This document shows positions 1 to 6,205 of a stretch of 7,738 bases of DNA, in pieces. Source of the stretch: JAYTUJ01 sp043744615 (GTDB lineage Bacteria > Patescibacteriota > Minisyncoccia > Phycocordibacterales > CAIRYW01); assembly GCA_043744615.1 (NCBI GenBank), contig JAYTUJ010000026.1:1-7738 (forward strand), in the 5' to 3' direction. Position numbers and translations under genes: made by a program. The notes beneath the pieces were generated by a model that was not told where the DNA came from, did not search any database, and was given only the letters and a program-made list of their open reading frames with translations. Numbering within the stretch: position 1 is the stretch's first letter; each line of letters opens with the position of its first letter.

Positions 1-809
1 AGTAGAAAAGCGATAAAACGAAAAGGGTGGAATAACATGTACTTTATACATTTTTTAAATAAAACGAATAAAGATGTTTTATGAATGTATTTTTTACAAA
101 GACTATCTTCAAAATATATTACGGATGTGCGAGTGCGCCATCTTCTTTGTTGATTAACATAATCAGCTATACCAGTCGCTAAACGATAATATATTTTTGA
201 TTCCGGTACAAAAATAGATGGTAGATGTAATTCTTTTGTTTTTAAAAAAATAAATGTATCCCCATCTATAACATTTGAAGGAAAGTGAATCAAAGACTTT
301 AATTTTTTTGAACACGTAAGGATTTTTCCGTTAAAGTAATATGAATAATCTGTATGAATATCACCTTTTTTTATTTCAGTAACAATATCGTCTATACCAA
401 AAAAAAGACTTTCATATAAATTTCGAGGAGGAAGTCGTTCTACTAAAGCTGCTCCTAAATCTGCTTTTTCTAAAATCATTCGATTAACTAAAATTGAAAT
501 AGCATCGGTATCAATAATACGTGTGTCAGCATCAAGTAAAACTATTTGTTCGGCAGAAGATAAAGAAAATCCTTGGTTTAAACTATCAACTTGTCCTTTT
601 CGAGAGGGTTTTCGTATTAATCTAATCCGAGGGTCTTTTAAAGATTCTTTTTGTACGATAGATTCAGTCTGATCAGTACTCGCGTCAGAAATAATATAAA
701 TATTTTTTATTTCAAAATTGTTTTCTTTTTGTGATTGGACATCAAAAAGAATGTGAGCAATATTTTCTTCTTCGTTGTACGCAGGGATGATTACATCAAC
801 GGTTTTCAT
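1..809 (-). CDS. Family 2 glycosyltransferase, 3' end beyond the window
   Basis: The frame opens with ATG at 809 and stays open to the left edge, giving 269 residues without the C-terminus. It matches GT-A fold family 2 enzymes, which transfer a sugar from a nucleotide sugar to an acceptor at the cytoplasmic face of the membrane. Visible motifs in order are PAYNEEEN (9-16), DASTD (42-46), the metal-binding DAD (93-95), GDT (183-185) where many relatives have an ED-type catalytic pair, and QQRRW (220-224), a QxxRW motif. QxxRW is typical of processive or membrane-bound GT2 enzymes. The last visible residues are hydrophobic and basic and could begin a membrane segment. The start shares one base with the stop of the upstream GT4 gene (TGATG), and an extended -10 element sits 7 bases before it. 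Acceptor and donor sugar cannot be told from sequence. Confidence 0.9.
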   Translation of the reverse strand, partial: MKTVDVIIPAYNEEENIAHILFDVQSQKENNFEIKNIYIISDASTDQTESIVQKESLKDPRIRLIRKPSRKGQVDSLNQGFSLSSAEQIVLLDADTRIIDTDAISILVNRMILEKADLGAALVERLPPRNLYESLFFGIDDIVTEIKKGDIHTDYSYYFNGKILTCSKKLKSLIHFPSNVIDGDTFIFLKTKELHLPSIFVPESKIYYRLATGIADYVNQQRRWRTRTSVIYFEDSLCKKYIHKTSLFVLFKKCIKYMLFHPFRFIAFL

Positions 810-1831
810 CAGTTTATTATAGCAAGAAAATCTTTACCACTTTGTTGAATAGTAAATTGTTTTCCCCACTTTTTTGCTTGTGTGTTAAATAGGTTTCGAT
901 CTTCGATGGGAAGGTTGATAAAATCAGTAATCTTTCTTGCTAATTCATCATGATTAAATAGGGTAAATAAAAATCCAGAATAATTATCTTTTATAGAATC
1001 AACAAGACCCGGTACATTACTTCCGATCGTTGGTGTTCCACATGCGTTTGACTCTATAACTGTCATGCCCCAACCTTCAATTTCTGATGGCAACACACTA
1101 ATCCACGAACTCTGAAAAATATTTATTTTTTCTGCTTCGGATACATAACCTTTAAAACAAACCGAGTTTGTAAGATTAAGTTCTGCACTAATTTTTTGTA
1201 AACGCACAGCATCATCACCTATACCAGCAATAGTTAGTTGAGCGTTTGGAATTTGTTGCAAAACCTTTTTCCACGCAAATAATAAGGTGTCTACGCGTTT
1301 GTATTTTTTTAATCTACCAACATAACAAACAGTAGGGACACTACTTTTTTCTCCAGAAATATAAAGTGAAGAAACACCAGAATGTACAAGTTTTATATGT
1401 TCTGGCGGAACACCTAATTTTTCTAAACCCAATTTTGTCGAAGGTGATACTGCAATATATGTTTTATATATTCGAGCGATAATGTATTTTTCAATAAAAA
1501 TTGCAATTGAAGACAATGGCCAGATAAGGTATTTTTTAAAAATATCTTTATGAACATGATGAAATAAACAAAATATCTTTTTGTTTCTAATCAAAAGGGG
1601 GGTAAAAAAAGAGATGCCATTATCACAATCGATAATGACATCAAATTCATTTTTATGTCTTAATGCAAAAATAATACCCCAGATATAAACAGTAAAAAAA
1701 TTTCCTTTTGAATATATCGTTACAGAGTGTTCTTGTGATATTAAGTAGTCACGTATATCAGAAATATATTTTTCTGCACCACCAGCTTGAGAGTGATCTG
1801 TGTTTCTCCAATTAAGAAAAAGAACCTTCAC
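809..1831 (-). CDS. Family 4 glycosyltransferase (GT-B fold), short N-terminal domain
   Basis: This 340-residue retaining glycosyltransferase starts with GTG at 1831; no in-frame alternative fits the MKVLFLNWR opening better. The N-terminal acceptor domain has the AGGAEKY loop (16-22) and the FDVIID segment (63-68). The C-terminal donor-binding domain has GRLKKYKRVD (172-181) and the EX7E motif (E252 and E260, around GWGMTVIE). It would extend a surface glycan from a nucleotide sugar. The segment after HSVTIYSKG (35-43) runs straight into FFTVYIW. As I recall the family, relatives carry roughly 20 more residues there (a PGxxxEExxDGVxIxR-like stretch), so this looks like a shortened variant. 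It lies 10 bases after the pilin stop codon, has no Shine-Dalgarno, and only a weak TAATTT element 8 to 13 bases before GTG. Its stop, TGA at 809-811, overlaps the GT2 start. Confidence 0.92.
   Translation of the reverse strand: MKVLFLNWRNTDHSQAGGAEKYISDIRDYLISQEHSVTIYSKGNFFTVYIWGIIFALRHKNEFDVIIDCDNGISFFTPLLIRNKKIFCLFHHVHKDIFKKYLIWPLSSIAIFIEKYIIARIYKTYIAVSPSTKLGLEKLGVPPEHIKLVHSGVSSLYISGEKSSVPTVCYVGRLKKYKRVDTLLFAWKKVLQQIPNAQLTIAGIGDDAVRLQKISAELNLTNSVCFKGYVSEAEKINIFQSSWISVLPSEIEGWGMTVIESNACGTPTIGSNVPGLVDSIKDNYSGFLFTLFNHDELARKITDFINLPIEDRNLFNTQAKKWGKQFTIQQSGKDFLAIIN
816..824 (-). promoter_or_regulatory. Extended -10 promoter element for the GT2 gene (leaderless start)
   Basis: On the minus strand the sequence reads TGCTATAAT, a perfect TGnTATAAT extended -10. 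The hexamer occupies 821-816, so the predicted transcription start, 7 bases further on, is 809, the A of the GT2 ATG. The element lies inside the last codons of the upstream GT4 gene (residues A-I-I before N and the stop). I see no -35 match at 16-18 bases, which extended -10 promoters often do not need. No Shine-Dalgarno is present before this ATG. Confidence 0.65.
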
Positions 1832-1841
1832 GAAAGATAAA

Positions 1842-2456
1842 TTAACTAGCTTCTCCTGCTGCGTCTGAATTTAATACTCGATTAAGAAACCAGCATCCAT
1901 AGCCAAGAGGATATCCAGTTGGATATACTCCCGATATTCCAATATTAGGAGGTCCAACAATCCATCCAACATCTTGTCCGTTTGAAAGATGAGCAGTTAC
2001 ACATGTATTATCCGCATCAGGACTTATAAATATTTGATAGCAGTAGCTTGTATTGTTTAAAGGATCTTTTGGACGAACAATAATGTGGCCAGCTTGTTCA
2101 AGCGCTGCCATTGGCCCTGTTGATGTCCAATCTGAACCATTTACAGGTGCAGAAGAACAAAGTTCGCTTGTAGTATACCCTCGACTTGATTCAGAGGTTT
2201 TACCAGCATTTACGTAAGAGCTCGGGTATGTACTTGGAAGTACTAATGGAGGAACTTTACCTGCAACATCAAGATGGTTTTCGTTATACAAAACTAATGC
2301 AATTCCAATTTGTCTTATTTCGGCAATTCGTTTTGCATCTTTTGCTTTGTCTCGAGCACCAGACAAAATCGCAAGGGAACTACTCGAAAGTATCCCGATA
2401 ATCGCGATTACAACAAGAAGTTCAATAAGTGTAAAACCTTTTTTAAGTTTATTCAT
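1842..2456 (-). CDS. Type IV pilin-like / type II secretion pseudopilin with N-methylation signal
   Basis: This 204-residue secreted protein has a textbook class III signal: MNKLKKG followed by FTLIELLVVIAIIGIL. Prepilin peptidase would cut after G7, giving mature F8 with the conserved Glu at mature position 5 (E12). Residues 8-31 form the hydrophobic helix, followed by an amphipathic stretch (ARDKAKDAKRIAEIRQIG) typical of pilin helices. The globular part carries a PKDPLNN segment (129-135), as in GspG-like pseudopilins, and four cysteines (100, 139, 152, 188) that could form two disulfides. N-x-S/T sequons occur at N107, N134 and N135. Its start overlaps the end of the 95-residue gene by 8 bases. 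It is flanked by glycosyltransferase genes, so it may be a substrate of local glycosylation (inference). Major pilin, minor pilin and pseudopilin roles cannot be separated. Confidence 0.93.
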   Translation of the reverse strand: MNKLKKGFTLIELLVVIAIIGILSSSSLAILSGARDKAKDAKRIAEIRQIGIALVLYNENHLDVAGKVPPLVLPSTYPSSYVNAGKTSESSRGYTTSELCSSAPVNGSDWTSTGPMAALEQAGHIIVRPKDPLNNTSYCYQIFISPDADNTCVTAHLSNGQDVGWIVGPPNIGISGVYPTGYPLGYGCWFLNRVLNSDAAGEAS

Positions 2457-2736
2457 AGTTGTTTTTTGACACCTCCTCCATTTTTTTTACTTTCTCTTCG
2501 CGGGTATTGCTTTGATCATTGCTTTTTAGTGCAAATACAAAAAGAAATATTGAAGCTATCATTAATATGATAAAAACTCCTAACAAAATATAATTTGCTT
2601 GATTTTCTGTTTTGGCGATTCTTGTTTTTAGTAGCCAATTAACCACTTTTGGTTTATCGCTACTAGCTTGAAACCGAGAGTAGAGTATATGAGGACTTTG
2701 AGAAAATTCTCCGTTATCAAATTCAATTTCTGACAT
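2449..2736 (-). CDS. Small single-pass membrane protein of unknown function
   Basis: This 95-residue frame has a polar N-terminal region (1-32), a short basic linker around VVNWLLKTRIAKTENQAN (31-48), one strong membrane helix (about 49-70, ILLGVFIILMIASIFLFVF) and a charged C-terminal tail (71-95) rich in Lys and Glu. The basic residues before the helix suggest that the N-terminus stays in the cytoplasm and the tail faces outside. I do not recognise a named domain. Small one-helix proteins of this style, with a KTExQAN-like stretch before the helix, seem familiar beside pilin genes in Parcubacteria, but that is memory, not a search. The gene overlaps the pilin by 8 bases, suggesting joint expression and perhaps a role in pilus assembly. 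ATG at 2736 is supported by a perfect TATAAT exactly 7 bases upstream. Confidence 0.8.
   Translation of the reverse strand: MSEIEFDNGEFSQSPHILYSRFQASSDKPKVVNWLLKTRIAKTENQANYILLGVFIILMIASIFLFVFALKSNDQSNTREEKVKKMEEVSKNNYE
2470..2479 (-). promoter_or_regulatory. Shine-Dalgarno-like sequence before the pilin gene
   Basis: The minus strand reads GGAGGAGGTG here, strongly complementary to the usual 3' end of 16S rRNA. It ends 13 bases before the pilin ATG, which is longer than the usual 5-10 base spacing. It lies inside the coding end of the 95-residue gene, where it encodes E-E-V. It is the only strong Shine-Dalgarno-like sequence I find near a start in the window, and the pilin is the gene that lacks any -10-like hexamer at its start. 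It would fit re-initiation within a shared transcript. Confidence 0.5.
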
Positions 2737-2742
2737 ACATTA

Positions 2743-2748
2743 ATTATA
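2743..2748 (-). promoter_or_regulatory. -10 element TATAAT for the 95-residue gene and pilin (leaderless start)
   Basis: A perfect TATAAT on the minus strand ends at 2743, so the expected transcription start is 2736, the A of the small gene's ATG. The hexamer contains the TAA stop codon of the upstream GT4 gene (GTA TAA T). No good -35 is visible at 16-18 bases. There is no Shine-Dalgarno before this ATG. The transcript would carry at least the small protein and the pilin. Confidence 0.6.
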
Positions 2749-3871
2749 CACGATTCTCATAAATTACTATAGTCTTTTCAACCATTTTATTAAGTCCAAA
2801 ATGTTGTTCAACAGTAGACTTCATTTTTTTTACATATTCACTGTTTAATTGAGGATGTTCAATTAAGTGAGTAATCCCATTTGCAATTTCACGTGGGTTT
2901 TTACTATGAACAAGAATACCGTTTTCAAAGTTTTTTATAATTTCAGGTAATCCTCCTTCAGAAGAGGCAATAATTGGCACTTGGGCTAACCCCGCTTCAA
3001 GAGCAACATAGCCAAACGCTTCAGTTATTGAGGGAATTAAAAATATATCAGCAGCAGTAATATATTGTGCTGCATTGTCAACGTGACCTTTTAATATAAT
3101 ATTATTTTCTAGATTATGTTTTTTTATATACGACTCTATATTTTTTCTTTCTTCACCTTCTCCGAGTATTACATAGAGTATATGAGGAATTGTTTTTCGG
3201 AGATGATCAATTGCTTCGATTGCATAGATAAAACCTTTTACAGGATGAAGTTCGCCGATAGACATAATAAGAGGCATCTGTGTTTCTATCGATAGTATTT
3301 TTTTTGCTCCTTCTTTTGTTTTGTATGTATGATCTAATTGATCAATACCATTATGAATCACTACTATTTTTTTTCGTAAAAAAGAGGGAAGCACTAAACT
3401 TCGTTTTATATGTTCTGATACCGCGATTGAAGCATGTGCACAACATATCGCACTTGCGTACATTGTGTGAAAGAAAACTTTTTGATACCAAGGTCGATTT
3501 TCATTTGTTGCTAAGCCGTGTACGGTAAAGATTATTTTTTTTACTTTACATAATCTTCCTGCTAATCCACCAAGAATACCAATCTTAGAACTATTCAAAT
3601 GCAATATGTCGGGGCGTTCTTTTTTTATTATCTTATATATATGCCAAAAAGACTTTATTTCTTTTATAATGCTTATGTTTCTATTAAGCTCGGGAATATG
3701 CACTGCGCGAATATCTTTTTCTACGAGTTTTTCTTTGAGTACTCCTTTGCCTCCATGAGCAACCACAACATCATACCCATAGTTTTGTGTTGCCGATGCG
3801 ATATCAAAGACATATTTTTGAGCCCCACCCCAGTTGCTTTTGGTTATTACGAAGAGAATTTTTTTATTCAC
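2744..3871 (-). CDS. Family 4 glycosyltransferase (GT-B fold)
   Basis: This 375-residue enzyme begins with GTG at 3871 (GTG AAT AAA AAA ATT). The N-terminal Rossmann domain has GGAQKYVFD (15-23), the HLNSSKIGILGGLAGRL helix (91-107) and FTVHGL (115-120), a pattern seen in capsule and exopolysaccharide GT4 enzymes. The linker HNGID (173-177) leads to the donor-binding domain with GELHPVKGF (206-214), GEGEE (237-241), and the EX7E motif (E284 and E292, EAFGYVALE). It would transfer a sugar from a nucleotide sugar onto a lipid-linked or other acceptor at the cytoplasmic membrane face. It is the first gene of the leftward run, 25 bases from the divergent sugar transferase gene. A TACAAT hexamer lies exactly 7 bases before GTG and no Shine-Dalgarno is present. 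Donor and linkage are not predictable. Confidence 0.93.
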   Translation of the reverse strand: MNKKILFVITKSNWGGAQKYVFDIASATQNYGYDVVVAHGGKGVLKEKLVEKDIRAVHIPELNRNISIIKEIKSFWHIYKIIKKERPDILHLNSSKIGILGGLAGRLCKVKKIIFTVHGLATNENRPWYQKVFFHTMYASAICCAHASIAVSEHIKRSLVLPSFLRKKIVVIHNGIDQLDHTYKTKEGAKKILSIETQMPLIMSIGELHPVKGFIYAIEAIDHLRKTIPHILYVILGEGEERKNIESYIKKHNLENNIILKGHVDNAAQYITAADIFLIPSITEAFGYVALEAGLAQVPIIASSEGGLPEIIKNFENGILVHSKNPREIANGITHLIEHPQLNSEYVKKMKSTVEQHFGLNKMVEKTIVIYENRV

Positions 3872-3877
3872 TGTTTT

Positions 3878-3907
3878 ATTGTACTATACTAGCTATATGA
3901 GACTCAA
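3878..3907 (-). promoter_or_regulatory. Leftward promoter of the divergent region (leaderless GT4 start)
   Basis: On the minus strand TTGAGT (3907-3902) and TACAAT (3883-3878) are separated by 18 bases, matching a sigma-70-type -35/-10 pair at 4/6 and 5/6. The predicted transcription start is 3871, the G of the GTG start codon, so the mRNA would be leaderless. The -35 lies inside codons 2-4 of the divergent sugar transferase gene. Confidence 0.6.
3885..3890 (+). promoter_or_regulatory. -10 element TATACT for the sugar transferase gene (leaderless start)
   Basis: TATACT (5/6 match to TATAAT) ends at 3890, which places the expected transcription start at 3897, the A of the sugar transferase ATG. 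The upstream T-rich stretch offers only weak -35 matches. The hexamer lies between the -35 and -10 of the leftward promoter, so RNA polymerase could probably occupy only one of the two at a time (inference). Confidence 0.55.
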
Positions 3908-5255
3908 TAAAAGCGAATGGCTGGTACTTTTTTTGGGAGACATTTTTTTGTTTGTTTTTTCAGTTGTACTTGCCTTATGTATTCGATTACATCAAATACC
4001 AGAAATTGAAATTATAAAAGAACATATATTAAGCTTCGGAACCATTATTATCTTTTGGACCGTCATTTTTTATATTTTTGGATTATACGACAAACAAACT
4101 CGAATCATAAAAAACAAAATACCTAAAACATTGAGTCAGGCATTTATGTTTAACACTGTTGTTGCTCTTGGATATTTTTACGCAGTTCCAGGATTACGAA
4201 TTAGCCCTAAACTCACCCTTGTATTGTTTATTGGATTTTCTTTTGTATGTATTGCAGTATGGAGAATCTTTTTGTTCCAATTAATAGGAGGAAGAATAAA
4301 AGAAGAAGCTATTTTAATTGGTTCAGGTGCTGAAGTAGAAGAATTATTTACAGAAGTAAATAATAACACTCGATATAACCTTAAGTTTAGTGCTGTGTAT
4401 AATCCTCAAACATTGTCGCATGATGAAATTAATAAAAAAGTTTCATCCGCTGTTTTGAGTGGAGTAAAAACTATTGTTGTCGATTTTACTGATTCAAAGA
4501 TTCAAGCAATTTTGCCCGAACTGTACAATGTTTTATTTAAACACGTTACGTTTATTGATATGCATCAAATATACGAAGATTTATTTGATCGTATTCCAGT
4601 ATCTTTGGTTTCATATGAATGGGTGCTCAACAATACTTCAATTAAAAAAGGGGATATATATGACGGTATAAAACGTATATTCGATATTTGTTTTGGGATT
4701 ATTGTTTTTCTCGTAACTCTACCACTTTATATATTGGTTTTTGTATTAATTAAATTAGACGATAAAGGAGATGTATTTTTTACACAAGAACGTATTGGAC
4801 GATTTAATAAAAAAATAAAAATAATTAAATTTCGTACGATGACCATGGAGGCTAATGGTGATGTGATGTGGGTTACTGACGAAAAAAAGCGCGCAAACAG
4901 AACCTCTCGAATTTCACGAGTCGGCAAGTTTTTGCGAGTGTCTCGAATTGATGAAATCCCTCAATTGATTAATGTTATCAAGGGCGATTTAACATTAGTT
5001 GGTCCACGCCCTGAGGTGCCAGATTTGGTAACTTATTATGAACAACATATTGCGTATTACGGTGTTCGACATTTAATCACTCCCGGATTAGCTGGATGGG
5101 CTCAGATTCATCATGAAGTTCCACCTCATTCTGTTGAAGAAACAAAAGTAAAATTAGCATACGATTTATTTTATATTCGTAACCGTTCATTTTTACTTGA
5201 TATAAAAATTGTTTTAAAAACAATTAAAACGATATTGTCTCTCTCTGGAATATAA
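3897..5255 (+). CDS. Polyprenyl-phosphate sugar-1-phosphate transferase (WcaJ/WbaP-type)
   Basis: This 452-residue membrane enzyme would start a glycan by moving a sugar-1-phosphate from a nucleotide sugar to undecaprenyl phosphate. Residues about 8-30, 46-64, 83-98 and 105-127 look like four membrane helices, followed by a cytoplasmic nucleotide-binding-like domain (GSGAEVEEL, 142-150). The C-terminal bacterial sugar transferase domain starts at KRIFDI (259-264), with a hydrophobic probable re-entrant helix (264-287), KFRTM (311-315), the catalytic Asp-Glu in SRIDEIPQL (D352, E353), LVGPRPE (367-373) and PGLAGWAQ (396-403). Length fits the long members of the family. An in-frame ATG exists at 3834, but it would add 21 residues overlapping the start of the divergent GT4 gene. 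The ATG at 3897, with TATACT exactly 7 bases upstream, is preferred. The sugar cannot be named. Confidence 0.94.
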   Translation: MRLNKSEWLVLFLGDIFLFVFSVVLALCIRLHQIPEIEIIKEHILSFGTIIIFWTVIFYIFGLYDKQTRIIKNKIPKTLSQAFMFNTVVALGYFYAVPGLRISPKLTLVLFIGFSFVCIAVWRIFLFQLIGGRIKEEAILIGSGAEVEELFTEVNNNTRYNLKFSAVYNPQTLSHDEINKKVSSAVLSGVKTIVVDFTDSKIQAILPELYNVLFKHVTFIDMHQIYEDLFDRIPVSLVSYEWVLNNTSIKKGDIYDGIKRIFDICFGIIVFLVTLPLYILVFVLIKLDDKGDVFFTQERIGRFNKKIKIIKFRTMTMEANGDVMWVTDEKKRANRTSRISRVGKFLRVSRIDEIPQLINVIKGDLTLVGPRPEVPDLVTYYEQHIAYYGVRHLITPGLAGWAQIHHEVPPHSVEETKVKLAYDLFYIRNRSFLLDIKIVLKTIKTILSLSGI

Positions 5256-5264
5256 AGATATAAT
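5235..5264 (+). promoter_or_regulatory. Promoter for the epimerase gene (leaderless or nearly so)
   Basis: TTGTCT (5235-5240) and a perfect TATAAT (5259-5264) are 18 bases apart. The predicted start of transcription is 5270-5271, on the epimerase ATG (5270). The -35 lies inside the end of the sugar transferase gene and the -10 just after its stop codon. Only a weak purine run (GAAGA) precedes the ATG, too close to act as a normal Shine-Dalgarno. Confidence 0.6.
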
Positions 5265-5269
5265 GAAGA

Positions 5270-6181
5270 ATGTCTAAAAAATACATAGTTACCGGCGGAG
5301 CTGGATTTATTGGTTCTAATCTTGTTGATGTGTTGATTGCTCGGGGCGATGAAGTTTCTATTATTGATAATCTATCAGGAGGCACAAAAAAAAATCTAAA
5401 TTCAAAAGCAGTTTTTTGTGAAGCAGATATTACAAATCTTGAACAGATAAAACCATTGTTTATCGGAGCTGATGGAGTGTTTCATTTTGCAGCTTTACCA
5501 CGAGTGCAGTATTCAATTGAATATCCAGTTGAAACTAATAAAATAAATATTGACGGAACAATGAATGTTTTGCTCGCCATGCAAGAAGCGGGAGTTAAAA
5601 ATATTGTATATTCTGCATCAAGTGCTGCATACGGTGATCAAACAGTTATGCCATTACTTGAGACAATGTTACCTGCACCTAAAAGCCCGTACGGTTTACA
5701 AAAATATGTTGGAGAACATTTAATGAAATTATGGAGCGAAATTCACAATTTAAATACAGTCTCTTTAAGGTATTTTAATGTGTTTGGTCCACGGCAAAGT
5801 TCTGAAGGCGCCTACGCTTTGGTAATCGCTCGTTTTTTGAAACAAAAAAGTGAAGGAAAACCAATGACAATTACCGGAGACGGTTTGCAAACTCGTGATT
5901 TTACTCATGTCAGTGATGTTGCTCATGCAAATATTCTTGCCATGCAAAAACTTGAAGAACAAAAACTTGGAAAAGGCGAAGTTATAAATATCGGTGGAGG
6001 AAAAAGTTTTTCTGTTTTACAAATCGCTCAAATGATTGGCGGAGAATATCAATTTGTTGAGGCTCGAATCGAACCTCGTCATACGTTGGCAGATATTTCA
6101 AAAGCAAAACAACTTTTAGATTGGGAACCAAAGCAAAATTTTGAAGAAGCGATTGCTGAGCTCAAAAAAAGTCAGGACTAG
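5270..6181 (+). CDS. NAD-dependent sugar epimerase/dehydratase, extended SDR family
   Basis: This 303-residue cytoplasmic enzyme belongs to the extended short-chain dehydrogenases acting on nucleotide sugars and most resembles UDP-sugar 4-epimerases of the GalE/WbpP kind. The NAD-binding glycine motif is TGGAGFIG (8-15), followed by IIDNLSGG (31-38), which would contact the NAD ribose, and EADI (51-54). The catalytic set is S117 in SASSAAYG and Y141/K145 in YGLQK. RYFNVFGPRQ (167-176) and TRDFTHVSDV (208-217) are characteristic substrate-side motifs. It would feed a C4-epimerised sugar to the glycosyltransferases. It starts 14 bases after the sugar transferase stop codon, with a perfect TATAAT just upstream of ATG. 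An A9 run at 5386-5394 (codons for K-K-N) is a possible slippage site. Substrate is unproven; a 4,6-dehydratase or other SDR activity is less likely. Confidence 0.93.
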   Translation: MSKKYIVTGGAGFIGSNLVDVLIARGDEVSIIDNLSGGTKKNLNSKAVFCEADITNLEQIKPLFIGADGVFHFAALPRVQYSIEYPVETNKINIDGTMNVLLAMQEAGVKNIVYSASSAAYGDQTVMPLLETMLPAPKSPYGLQKYVGEHLMKLWSEIHNLNTVSLRYFNVFGPRQSSEGAYALVIARFLKQKSEGKPMTITGDGLQTRDFTHVSDVAHANILAMQKLEEQKLGKGEVINIGGGKSFSVLQIAQMIGGEYQFVEARIEPRHTLADISKAKQLLDWEPKQNFEEAIAELKKSQD

Positions 6182-6205
6182 ACTAGATAAGTAGTATTTA
6201 ATTTT

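Noticed and set aside
399..406. A8 tract in the GT2 gene as a phase-variation site.
   Set aside because: Runs of 7-8 A or T are frequent throughout this AT-rich window (for example at 2481-2488 and 6540-6547), so one alone is not informative.
2466..2494. Perfect TTGACA on the plus strand, antisense to the small membrane protein and pilin genes.
   Set aside because: No acceptable -10 hexamer follows at 16-18 bases (only TACTTT-like), and the motif overlaps the Shine-Dalgarno-like region of the pilin on the other strand.
2186..2570. Plus-strand open frames of 71 and 86 codons across the pilin and small-protein genes.
   Set aside because: They lie antisense to well-supported genes and their translations show no recognisable domain or signal; they are frame shadows.
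3280..3892. Plus-strand open frames of 82 and 97 codons antisense to the GT4 gene at 2744-3871.
   Set aside because: Their Phe/Tyr/Leu-rich translations reflect AT-rich antisense reading of a clearly conserved glycosyltransferase.
3834..3896. Upstream in-frame ATG at 3834 for the sugar transferase.
   Set aside because: It would overlap the divergent GT4 start, adds a poorly fitting 21-residue extension, and has no promoter element, while ATG 3897 has TATACT exactly 7 bases upstream.
5263..5277. Four-codon ATG...TAA frame overlapping the epimerase start, a possible upstream regulatory peptide.
   Set aside because: Its ATG overlaps the end of the predicted -10, so it would lie upstream of the predicted transcription start and would not be in the mRNA.
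6182..6205. Possible terminator or attachment-like repeat after the epimerase (GACTA repeated around its stop).
   Set aside because: It is only a two-copy 5-base repeat with no hairpin and no following T run that would fit a terminator.
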